In this document: positions 1 through 5,036 of the stretch, piece after piece
How the letters are laid out: each line of letters begins with the position of its first letter
Numbering within the stretch: the stretch's first letter is position 1
NCBI GenBank assembly: GCA_019309945.1
Contig: JAFDFH010000430.1
Location: forward strand, 1-5,152
Length of the DNA stretch: 5,152 nt
Source: Deltaproteobacteria bacterium
GTDB lineage: Bacteria; Desulfobacterota; Desulfobacteria; Desulfobacterales; JAFDFH01
Direction of reading: 5' to 3'
The notes under the pieces: model-generated
Seen by the model: only the letters and a program-made list of their open reading frames with translations
What the model was told of the DNA's origin: nothing
Databases searched by the model: none
Position numbers and translations under genes: made by a program

Positions 1-81
1 GGTTCTTATACCTCACTGTGCAGAAGGCGGATCTGGAGCAGGGGGCCTTTTCCAACCCACCCGTGGTAGTTGTGTATAGTT

Positions 82-201
82 TTAGCGCGGCAAAATAGGA
101 TTGGAATCGTTATTCCAGACGATGAAATACCCGTCCGAATATCCATCGCAAGTCTTTGCCACAATCTCGGTGTCAAACTGCGGGGTTCCTTGTGCGACGT
201 A
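82..201 (-). pseudogene. possible C-terminal remnant of an unrecognised gene
   Basis: An open frame of 39 codons runs to a TAA at 82-84 and is bounded upstream by an in-frame TAG at 202-204. The peptide has a protein-like composition, with FDTEIVAKTCDGYSDGYF followed by IVWNNDSNPILPR, but there is no usable start and I do not recognise a family. If real, it is the tail of a minus-strand gene cut off near the repeat at 243-342. The overlapping plus-strand frame (70-273) lacks a ribosome site and runs into the repeat, so I judged it non-coding. A 31-codon plus frame ending at 98 is equally uncertain. I see nothing else in 1-242. Confidence 0.2.
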
Positions 202-242
202 CTAAAGTGTGTCCCCGCGAACCCCTTGTTTGCCTATATCTT

Positions 243-342
243 GCGAAAAATTTTACCACAGGTATATAGTTGATATTCCGAGGATAAAATTTTGAGCATA
301 ACGCAGAGATCGGGCAAAAAGACCGTTTCTGGACGGACACTA
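243..342 (+). repeat. MITE-like inverted-repeat element, right part (copy B)
   Basis: These 100 bases match 2496-2595 with no gaps and only six differences by eye. They end in the same terminal repeat, CGTTTCTGGACGGACACTA (324-342), followed by TATCTAT as in the other copy. To the left of 243 the match stops: the expected left arm and left terminal repeat are absent or too diverged to see. A faint AGTGTGTCC at about 206-214 is the only candidate trace of the left end. The copy is therefore truncated or decayed on the left. Its right edge lies one base before the hcp stop codon. Confidence 0.85.
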
Positions 343-343
343 T

Positions 344-1990
344 CTATGCACCTAAGCAGGCCGCGATATCATTCTCCGGTGTGCTGATAGGTTGAATGTT
401 AAAGTTGTCGACAAGCACCTTCTGGACGTTAGGTGTCAGAAATGCCGGCATCGTTGGCCCCAGCCGAATATCCTTGAAACCCAAATGAAAGAGCGTTAGG
501 AGAATCGCCACCGCCTTCTGTTCGTACCAGGAAAGGATCATGGATAAAGGAAGGTCATTGATTTCTACCTCCAGGGCTTCGGCCAGGGCCAAGGCCACGA
601 CAATAGCTGAATAGGCATCATTGCACTGGCCCACATCCAATAGTCGCGGTACGCCGTCGATTGCCCCAAGATCGCGGTCGAAGAAGCGGAATTTGCCGCA
701 TCCCAAGGTAAGTATAGCGGTATCATTAGGGGCTTTTTCTACAAAATCAGTGTAATAATTGCGACCTGGTTTAGCTCCGTCGCATCCAGCTACCAAGAAG
801 AAATGTCGGATTTTCTTTGCTTTGACGTAGTCAACCAAAGTATCAATGACGCGACCCATTTGATGATCTTGAAGAACTGTGTTGCGTGCATAGCCTACCC
901 ATACAGAGCCATTGTCTTTATCATCAGCATAACCAGGCATCTGCAAAGCCTTTTCAATCACTGGGCCAAAATCGCCGTTTTCGACATGGGTGGTTCCTGG
1001 CCATGCAACGAGGCCTGTTGTGAAGACGCTATTTTTGTAGCTTGATGCAGGTTCTTGGATGCAATTTGTGGTAAACAAAATGGCGCCTGGAAAGTTAGGA
1101 AGTTCTTTCTTTTGATTTTGCCAAGCGGTGCCGAAGTGACCAACTAAATGAGAGTATTTATTCAACTCAGGATAGGCATGACAGGGCAACATCTCGCCGT
1201 GTGTATATATGTTAATTCCTTTTCCTTCAGTTTGTTTAAGCAGATCTTGCAAATCTTTAAGATCATGGCCGGTAATAAGGATAGCCTTACCAGCTTTATG
1301 CCCCAGGCTGACCTGGGAGGGTTCGGGATGACCAAAATGGCCGGTGTTGCCGGCATCCAATAATTCCATAGCCCGCAAATTGGTCTTGCCGGTATCAAGT
1401 GTAAGTCCCACCCAATCCTGAAGACGGAGACTTTTATCCGTAAACTTGGACAATTTCTCCTGGAAAGAGGCATATATTTCATCATCTTCCTGACCAAGGA
1501 TTGCAGCATGGTCAGCATAAGCAGCAGCACCGCGGATGCCATACAGTGTTGTTTCCTGCAGGCTTATCACATCCTGATCCCTGCCCCAATCTATAGGAAG
1601 ACCAACTTCCTCGCCCTGTTTCACCAGGCCGGCAATGTCTTTTGCGGGCTGAAAAGTGGTGGCGGGATCATCAAATAAGATGTTGCCACCGGCGCTCGTT
1701 ATTTTGTCTTTAAGTATTTCTCGTTTTTCGACGGCCTCTCTAATAAGAGTTTCTAAGCGGGTCGAATCAAAGTTTACATTGGTGAGAGTTGAAAAAAGTG
1801 CCTTCGATGAGAATCGGTTAATATCAGCGTCGTTTATTTTTACTGAGCGACCGGAAACAGTTAGATGACTAAGTCCGCGGACAGCGTAAGTCAGTAGATC
1901 CTGGAGTGCTGCAACTTCGTGTTTTTTGCCGCATACTCCAATTTTAGTGCATCCACCCTTGGCAGTCTGTTCACATTGATTGCAAAACAT
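344..1990 (-). CDS. hcp: hydroxylamine reductase / hybrid cluster protein Hcp
   Basis: A full-length hybrid cluster protein (548 residues), a cytoplasmic iron-sulfur enzyme. The family reduces hydroxylamine to ammonia in vitro and acts as an NO reductase / S-nitrosylation factor in nitrosative stress. In the sequence, Cys3, Cys6, Cys14 and Cys20 form CX2CX7CX5C, the spacing of the strict-anaerobe class, which binds a [4Fe-4S] cluster; the enteric class has longer spacing. Ligands of the hybrid Fe-S-O cluster are all present: His242 (TGHDL), Glu266 (HGEML), Cys310 (TNCIQEP), Cys403 (AGCDG, the persulfide cysteine in characterised homologues), Cys431 (GCGKF), Cys456 (GQCND) and Glu490 in WYEQKAVA, with Lys492. 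I chose the ATG at 1988-1990 over the one at 1994-1996: AGGAG is 7 nt from the former but only 1 nt from the latter, and homologues begin MFC. It follows ywbE by 48 bp on the same strand. The TAG stop lies in the TATCTA beside a repeat end, so the last few residues may have been reshaped by the insertion. No separate hcr reductase gene is present. Confidence 0.97.
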   Translation of the reverse strand: MFCNQCEQTAKGGCTKIGVCGKKHEVAALQDLLTYAVRGLSHLTVSGRSVKINDADINRFSSKALFSTLTNVNFDSTRLETLIREAVEKREILKDKITSAGGNILFDDPATTFQPAKDIAGLVKQGEEVGLPIDWGRDQDVISLQETTLYGIRGAAAYADHAAILGQEDDEIYASFQEKLSKFTDKSLRLQDWVGLTLDTGKTNLRAMELLDAGNTGHFGHPEPSQVSLGHKAGKAILITGHDLKDLQDLLKQTEGKGINIYTHGEMLPCHAYPELNKYSHLVGHFGTAWQNQKKELPNFPGAILFTTNCIQEPASSYKNSVFTTGLVAWPGTTHVENGDFGPVIEKALQMPGYADDKDNGSVWVGYARNTVLQDHQMGRVIDTLVDYVKAKKIRHFFLVAGCDGAKPGRNYYTDFVEKAPNDTAILTLGCGKFRFFDRDLGAIDGVPRLLDVGQCNDAYSAIVVALALAEALEVEINDLPLSMILSWYEQKAVAILLTLFHLGFKDIRLGPTMPAFLTPNVQKVLVDNFNIQPISTPENDIAACLGA

Positions 1991-1997
1991 ATTCATT

Positions 1998-2002
1998 CTC
2001 CT
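1998..2002 (-). promoter_or_regulatory. ribosome binding site that decides the hcp start
   Basis: AGGAG on the minus strand. It is 7 nt before the ATG at 1988-1990 and only 1 nt before the in-frame ATG at 1994-1996, so the downstream Met is the likely start. Confidence 0.75.
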
Positions 2003-2038
2003 CTTTCTCAGAAACGCCTAAAATCAATGCGCACTTTC

Positions 2039-2233
2039 CTAAGAGAGAACTTTTTGCACTCGACCGACGACGCCGCTTGTGAGGCGAACTTTAATTCCGT
2101 GAGGATGTGCGGAAGACTTTGTGAGAATATCTTTAACGATCCCTTTCGTCAGTTTCCCGGTGCGCTGATCCTGTTTCCGGACAACCTGGACCAGAGTTCC
2201 CGCTTTAATATCCGACCGGTTTCTTCCACTCAT
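2039..2233 (-). CDS. ywbE: YwbE family protein (DUF2196)
   Basis: A complete 64-residue protein of the YwbE/DUF2196 family, which is small, basic, soluble and of unknown biochemical role. The family hallmarks are easy to read: the QDQRTGKLT block (residues 21-29) running into GIVKDIL, the HPHGIKVRL block (43-51), and GRVQ near the end (57-60). The sequence suggests a small beta-rich fold, but that is inference. The ATG at 2231-2233 has AGGAG at 2240-2244, 6 nt upstream. It is the first gene of the probable ywbE-hcp operon, with hcp 48 bp downstream and no terminator-like hairpin in the gap. Promoter control probably acts on both from the region 2245-2450. There is no sign of decay. Confidence 0.9.
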   Translation of the reverse strand: MSGRNRSDIKAGTLVQVVRKQDQRTGKLTKGIVKDILTKSSAHPHGIKVRLTSGVVGRVQKVLS

Positions 2234-2324
2234 TTGTGGCTCCTGCTTGTATATTCAATTCACTTCCGATCACTCGCGTCACCTCTCCGAAAAAAGCTTG
2301 GGGGTCAAGTCTTCTTGCTTCACG

Positions 2325-2344
2325 CTTGAAAATATTTTGTCAAG
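2325..2344. promoter_or_regulatory. candidate operator palindrome upstream of ywbE-hcp
   Basis: The 20 bases CTTGAAAATATTTTGTCAAG are an imperfect palindrome (16 of 20 positions self-match), with perfect CTTGA/TCAAG ends around an AT-rich centre. The site lies about 92 bp before the ywbE start, in the only sizeable gap upstream of the operon. On the minus strand it also contains TTGACA (2338-2343), a good -35 box, but I see no convincing -10 at 16-18 bp. In related anaerobes hcp is often controlled by HcpR, a CRP/FNR-family regulator, which binds palindromes of similar size. Whether this is its site is inference. The rest of 2245-2450 is AT-rich and shows nothing else I can support. Confidence 0.4.
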
Positions 2345-2452
2345 AATAAAACGTGACTTACAATTTCTCCTTTGAATTTATTACACGTTGTGGTAGACAT
2401 GCTTTAAGGATTTTTTTTGTGATTATTTATTTTTAATTCAGATAACTATCTA

Positions 2453-2593
2453 GTGTCCGTCCAGAAACGAGGATTTTTATTCGAGATCAAGGCCTGCGAA
2501 AAATTTTACCGCAGGCATATATTTGATATTCCGAGGATAAAATTTTGAGCATAACGCCGAGATCGGGCAAAAAGACCGTTTCTGGATGGGCAC
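2453..2593 (+). repeat. MITE-like inverted-repeat element, complete (copy A)
   Basis: A 141-bp non-coding element. The left end GTGTCCGTCCAGAAACG (2453-2469) is repeated inverted at 2577-2593 with two mismatches. The direct repeat TATCTA lies immediately outside both ends (2447-2452 and 2594-2599), consistent with a 6-bp target duplication. Inside, AAAATTTTA (2500-2508) pairs with TAAAATTTT (2538-2546), and other short stretches are complementary, so a whole strand could fold into one long imperfect hairpin. It is in the same orientation as 243-342 and a diverged relative of 3857-3998. It encodes no protein, so it would need a transposase supplied elsewhere. Confidence 0.85.
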
Positions 2594-2617
2594 TATCTAT
2601 AACACAAAATGGAGTTC

Positions 2618-2649
2618 TTTACTACTATAAAAAAAGTAAAAGTAGTAAA
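2618..2649. repeat. 9-bp inverted repeat in the LRAT gene leader
   Basis: TTTACTACT (2618-2626) and AGTAGTAAA (2641-2649) are perfectly complementary around a 14-nt A-rich loop. A second hairpin, CCCTA-TTT-TAGGG (2664-2676), follows just before the ribosome site of the downstream gene. Both could be leader structures or remnants of a terminator. I see no clear -35/-10 pair in 2600-2690. Confidence 0.4.
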
Positions 2650-2691
2650 AATTATACCCATATCCCTATTTTAGGGGTGCGAAACCTGAGT

Positions 2692-2697
2692 AAGGAG
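2692..2697 (+). promoter_or_regulatory. ribosome binding site for the LRAT gene (GTG start)
   Basis: AAGGAG lies 7 nt before a GTG at 2705-2707. This supports the GTG start, which also places the family's conserved N-terminal block correctly. Confidence 0.75.
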
Positions 2698-2704
2698 TAA
2701 ATTA

Positions 2705-3133
2705 GTGCGGTTGATTGAGAAAGATTTGAACTCTGGAGACCATATTTTTGTAAGACGAAATGGACTGCTCTATTCTCACCACGGAATATATGCCGGAGAA
2801 GGAACTGTCATCCATTTTAAAGGGGCCGAGAAGGAGAAAAAAGATCCAGTGGTCAGAAAGACAGACATAGAGAACTTTCTTAATGGCGGAAAGCTGAGAA
2901 GGCGTTATTATAAAAGGCGTTTGCCTCGTGCTGAAACTCTAAAGATTGCAGGCGAGCATCTTACAAAAAGTGGGTATTCGCTCGCATTCAACAATTGTGA
3001 ACATTTTGCCACTTACTGTGCCACCGGGAAAAAGAAAAGTGTGCAGGTCCGCAAGGTTTTTGGCGGTATTGTTGGAGCTACCTTTGCTGTCTCTGCCAAC
3101 GTTATCCGTAAAAAGATAACAAAGAAACAGTGA
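2705..3133 (+). CDS. LRAT domain-containing protein (NlpC/P60-like fold)
   Basis: A 142-residue, apparently complete protein of the lecithin:retinol acyltransferase-like group, a permuted papain/NlpC-P60 fold. Eukaryotic members are thiol acyltransferases or phospholipases; bacterial members mostly have unknown substrates. Visible catalytic signature: His25 in YSHHGIYAGEG, His37 in VIHF twelve residues later, and Cys98 in NNCEHFATYC, the usual His-His-Cys arrangement. The segment between (about 41-80) is very basic. A mildly hydrophobic, glycine-rich stretch (119-134) precedes the lysine-rich tail and could be a short membrane-associating helix, as in other LRAT proteins; it is too weak to call a transmembrane segment. 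There is no signal peptide. It starts at GTG with a good AAGGAG. It stands alone, about 110 bp after a repeat and converging on the decayed genes to its right, so context gives no substrate. Catalytic residues are intact, so it is probably functional. Confidence 0.85.
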   Translation: MRLIEKDLNSGDHIFVRRNGLLYSHHGIYAGEGTVIHFKGAEKEKKDPVVRKTDIENFLNGGKLRRRYYKRRLPRAETLKIAGEHLTKSGYSLAFNNCEHFATYCATGKKKSVQVRKVFGGIVGATFAVSANVIRKKITKKQ

Positions 3134-3229
3134 GGATATGATGCTTGCCCCAAGGAGGGTTGTGACGTTTAGGAATTCGGGGAAGTTGAGAGATAGGGTA
3201 AACCCATAAACATTAAGAACCTGTTGTCT

Positions 3230-3466
3230 TTACATCTGAATGTCAAATAACGATCTCTGTTTGGCTGCAGGCCTTGGTCGATGGTCTACAGCTTTCTGTA
3301 TCTTGGAAAATAAACTTTTGTCCCACGGTTGTTTTGGAAAGGGCAAAGCTCCCATTTTTTTCAGGGCTTCATTACCATCAGGTACGCTGTCTTCGTCTCT
3401 GACAAAGACGGCTCTGGCGCTTTCCCTTTTCAGTTCTTCCCGGGCACCGGCCCATGTGCCACCTTT
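3230..3466 (-). pseudogene. C-terminal fragment of a DprA/Smf-like DNA-processing protein
   Basis: An open frame of 78 residues ending at TAA 3230-3232 and bounded upstream by TAA at 3467-3469, with no start codon near its beginning. It opens with GGTWAGAREELKRESA, followed by AVFVRDEDSVPDGNEALKK and then MGALPFP. This resembles the end of the Rossmann-like Smf domain in DprA-type proteins (GGTW-GA...VP-FV...GN-ALL--GA-P-P). Family DprA proteins bind single-stranded DNA and load RecA; related Smf proteins occur in other roles. Everything upstream of the GGTW loop, including the nucleotide-binding-like core, is missing. The frame starts exactly where the helix-turn-helix gene 3430-3699 loses its normal ending, offset by one reading frame. 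It is therefore a deletion remnant, not a working gene. The residues after about 48 (QPWDKSLFSKIQKAVD) are a normal-looking tail. Confidence 0.6.
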
Positions 3467-3699
3467 TTATAAGATATCTTTCCGGCCTTGACCCATCTCC
3501 TCACCGTAATCTCTGCCACCTCAAGATATTCGGCTGCTTCCTTCACTGTAAATGGTGTCTGTCTTATGTAATCAAAGACCTGATCATGGCTATATGACTC
3601 TTTTTCAAATCTTTTCCTGGCAATAACAGCAAATAGCTTTTCCCTTTCTTCGACCGGCATCTCTAAAATTTGTCGATATATTTTCTCGGCAGTTATCAT
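3430..3699 (-). CDS. helix-turn-helix (excisionase/MerR-type) protein, 3' end replaced
   Basis: An 89-codon frame. Residues 1-80 look like a genuine small DNA-binding protein: an N-terminal helical part (EKIYRQILEMPVEEREKLF) and a helix-turn-helix of the excisionase/MerR-like type at 51-79 (FTVKEAAEYLEVAEITVRRW, then VKAGKISYKK). In such proteins the KK is normally followed by a wing with a conserved small domain end (GR--VF---EL--F). Here the frame instead reads AHGPVPGKN and stops. The point of change coincides with the start of the DprA-like fragment in the neighbouring frame, so the gene has lost its C-terminus by deletion. GGAGG at 3703-3707 lies 3 nt before the ATG, and that ATG overlaps the stop of the upstream fragment (ATGA), suggesting translational coupling. 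It may still be translated as a truncated DNA-binding protein. Role unknown; small regulators of this type are common in mobile islands and toxin-antitoxin-like pairs. Confidence 0.6.
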   Translation of the reverse strand: MITAEKIYRQILEMPVEEREKLFAVIARKRFEKESYSHDQVFDYIRQTPFTVKEAAEYLEVAEITVRRWVKAGKISYKKVAHGPVPGKN

Positions 3700-3833
3700 T
3701 GTCCTCCAAACCCTCTGATGTATTTCTTAAGATCCTGATAGAAATTTTCATGTGGACCGAACGCCGGCTGCTGGGAGGCTAAGAAAACCCGGCATTTTCT
3801 GTGAGAAAACAACCATGGCCGCCTTTGATGCGG
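3696..3833 (-). pseudogene. C-terminal tail of an unrecognised gene upstream of the HTH gene
   Basis: A 45-codon open frame ends at TGA 3696-3698, overlapping the ATG of the next gene by ATGA. An in-frame TGA at 3834-3836 closes it upstream and it has no start. The last part, FGPHENFYQDLKKYIRGFGG, reads like real protein. The first part, before about residue 25, looks like unrelated DNA, so the true breakpoint is probably near 3760-3775. I cannot name the family. Its coupling to a small HTH gene would fit a two-gene module such as toxin-antitoxin, but that is only a guess. Confidence 0.35.
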
Positions 3834-3856
3834 TCATGGACGCCGCTTGGCAATGT

Positions 3857-3998
3857 GAGACCTTTGAAAAATGTCAATTTTTGTTCAAGTTCAAGGAAGA
3901 CGAAAAATTTAACCGCAGGAATATATTGAAAATTTCGAGGATTTAATTTTGAGTATGACACAGAAATTGGGCAAAAAGGGGCGTTTTTCAAAGGTCTC
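3857..3998 (+). repeat. MITE-like inverted-repeat element, divergent complete copy (copy C)
   Basis: A 142-bp element. The left end GAGACCTTTGAAAAATG (3857-3873) is repeated inverted at 3982-3998 with one mismatch. AATGT lies directly outside both ends (3852-3856 and 3999-4003), a probable 5-bp target duplication. The interior aligns without gaps to copy A: 3900-3978 matches 2496-2574 at 64 of 79 positions by eye, and the preceding 26 bases match at 17 of 26. The terminal repeats differ clearly from those of copy A, sharing only about 10 of 17 positions. It is non-coding. The short frames across it (3752-3946 plus, 3779-4015 minus) are chance. Confidence 0.8.
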
Positions 3999-4087
3999 AA
4001 TGTGTTGCCTGTCAAAGAACAGCTTTACTACCGTTCATGTTTAAACCCGCAAGTTGAGTGAATTATCTTAACTATTACAGACGGTTA

Positions 4088-4115
4088 TTGACAAATATAA
4101 TCGGCGTGGTATATG
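4088..4115 (+). promoter_or_regulatory. candidate sigma-70 type promoter
   Basis: TTGACA (4088-4093), a 16-bp AT-rich spacer and TATATG (4110-4115). The -35 is perfect and the -10 moderate. It lies in an otherwise gene-free stretch, and its -10 overlaps the ATG of a 23-codon frame, so it cannot serve that frame with a leader. It may be the remnant promoter of a lost gene. I see nothing else in 4004-4112. Confidence 0.3.
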
Positions 4116-4184
4116 GAACAAAATAAAAGAAAAAAACAGAAAAGATTTTTAGAGCATTACAGCAACGGGGTTTTGCGGAATTGA
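4113..4184 (+). CDS. possible 23-residue basic micro-ORF or gene remnant
   Basis: ATG at 4113 to TGA at 4182-4184. The peptide (MEQNKRKKQKRFLEHYSNG, then VLRN) is strongly basic at the start and protein-like in composition. There is no Shine-Dalgarno sequence upstream. It could be the N-terminal stub of a decayed gene or chance. Unrecognised. Confidence 0.2.
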   Translation: MEQNKRKKQKRFLEHYSNGVLRN

Positions 4185-4192
4185 TGGAGACT

Positions 4193-4209
4193 TGTACATA
4201 TTTTGTACA
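4193..4209. repeat. paired TGTACA boxes
   Basis: TGTACA occurs at 4193-4198 and 4204-4209, separated by TATTT. Each box is its own palindrome and the centres are 11 bp apart, about one helical turn, so the pair is also a 17-bp inverted repeat. This resembles an operator for a dimeric regulator, but no intact gene follows it. Confidence 0.3.
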
Positions 4210-4277
4210 TTTTGGGTTTTTACGAAAAAAATGGTGGGTTAGCAGTATCGCGAAGCGAACTAAGTTTATTATTATTT

Positions 4278-4323
<46 letters not shown>

Positions 4324-4366
4324 TTTCAGGCAAGTGAGGGGAAAAATATCTCATAACTCACTGAAA

Positions 4367-4498
4367 TCAATACACCAATCTCTCTCCTTTCGGCCCAAAC
4401 CCTTCGCGTACATTGTGTGCATAAAGACGCAATTGGCGGGCATCCTGTGCATCTTGCCAGTTGATTTTGCTACCTCCATTGCTACCTCGTTTTAACAT
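4367..4498 (-). CDS. possible 43-residue ORF beside the attachment site
   Basis: ATG at 4496-4498 to TGA at 4367-4369, beginning MLKRGSNGGSKINWQDAQDA and continuing RQLRLYAHNVREGFGPK. The composition is protein-like, rich in basic and polar residues. No ribosome site is visible and I do not recognise a family. Its place next to the tRNA 3' half is where the end of an integrase gene often lies, but no Arg-His-Arg-Tyr motif is present. It may be a scrap of an element gene or chance. Confidence 0.25.
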   Translation of the reverse strand: MLKRGSNGGSKINWQDAQDARQLRLYAHNVREGFGPKGERLVY

Positions 4499-4543
4499 AT
4501 ATTTACACAAAAAAATGAAAAATTCTTTTTTAACTCGGAATTA

Positions 4544-4552
4544 TTATCCACA
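4544..4552 (+). promoter_or_regulatory. single DnaA-box sequence
   Basis: TTATCCACA, a perfect consensus DnaA box, in an AT-rich gap. I found only one box and no iteron array or dnaA/rep gene, so this is not evidence for an origin. It may be chance. Confidence 0.2.
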
Positions 4553-4580
4553 AATAACTTAAAATTCGGCGGGATTCGAA

Positions 4581-4754
4581 TCATGCTTTCACATAAACTC
4601 CTTTGCCTTCATTTTTAATCTTTCCCTGCTTCCTAAGCTTGAAAACAATATTCGTAACTTTCTTTTGATTATATCCGGTCTTTTCCATCAAGGCTGCGGT
4701 GGCAATGCCCTTCTTGCTCCTTTTGATTTGCTGGCGCAGCTTTTGGTTTCTCAA
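4581..4754 (-). CDS. small winged-helix protein, N-terminally truncated or TTG-started
   Basis: A frame of 57 residues ends at TGA 4581-4583 and is bounded upstream by TAA at 4758-4760. It reads LRQQIKRSKKGIATAALMEK, then TGYNQKKVTNIVFKLRKQGK, then IKNEGKGVYVKA. This has the shape of a compact winged helix: a first helix, a KTGYN-type turn, a recognition helix with VTNIVFKLRKQGKI, and a wing ending GVYV. I recall similar lysine-rich proteins of about 60-100 residues from delta-proteobacteria, usually of unknown function and presumed to bind DNA. The only start candidates are TTG at 4752-4754, without a clear ribosome site, and the internal ATG at 4686-4688, which would cut the domain. A lost N-terminus is therefore likely. 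The stretches 4755-4943 and 5037-5152 hold no gene I can support. Confidence 0.5.
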   Translation of the reverse strand: MRNQKLRQQIKRSKKGIATAALMEKTGYNQKKVTNIVFKLRKQGKIKNEGKGVYVKA

Positions 4755-4943
4755 GCTTTACGATTAAAGCTAAAAAAAGTATGTATTGGCCATTGCATAA
4801 TCTGAAAAATCATTTGATTTAATTGAAAAATGGATTTTCGGGTCAGGACACCTGTAGCGGACATTACCAGATCATCTTTTAAAAATCTTTGCGATATCCG
4901 AAACATGTACTTTTAGCAGGGTTGAATTATGGCAAAAACCAGC

Positions 4944-5036
4944 TTACAGCCTTGCTAACGCATATACGAAATCAACTTGCGCTTCACCGGGTTGGTGAAT
5001 AAGGGTTATAAAGACTTCCCGCTTAATACGCCAGTC
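4944..5036 (-). pseudogene. istA: remnant of an IS21-family IstA transposase
   Basis: Thirty residues between in-frame stops: IKREVFITLIHQPGEAQVDF followed by VYALARL and TAA at 4944-4946. REVFIPL-H-PGEAQVDFG is a strongly recognisable block of IS21-family IstA. The Asp of QVDF is the first acidic residue of the DDE catalytic triad. Here the following Gly is Val, and homology ends after a few more residues. Upstream a TGA (5037-5039) closes the frame, and I could not find the N-terminal helix-turn-helix in any frame up to 5152. No istB or IS ends are visible. It is an old, dead fragment about 6 percent of normal IstA length (family about 500 residues), consistent with an accessory island on this side of the attachment site. 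Confidence 0.6.

Noticed and set aside
70..273. 67-codon plus-strand ORF near the left edge
   Set aside because: It has no ribosome site, runs into the repeat at 243 and stops inside it, and the opposite strand looks more protein-like.
2672..2697. GGGGTGC...CCTGAG before the LRAT gene, reminiscent of a TPP riboswitch
   Set aside because: Only short pieces resemble the THI-box. The second conserved half and the closing helices are absent.
3752..4015. Two ORFs (64 codons plus, 78 codons minus) around 3752-4015
   Set aside because: Both cross the inverted-repeat element and its flanks. Neither has a ribosome site, and the element's base-level conservation does not follow codons.
4564..4583. 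GATTCGAATCCCGCC on the minus strand, like a tRNA T arm
   Set aside because: No acceptor, D or anticodon arms are around it, and it overlaps the end of the winged-helix gene.
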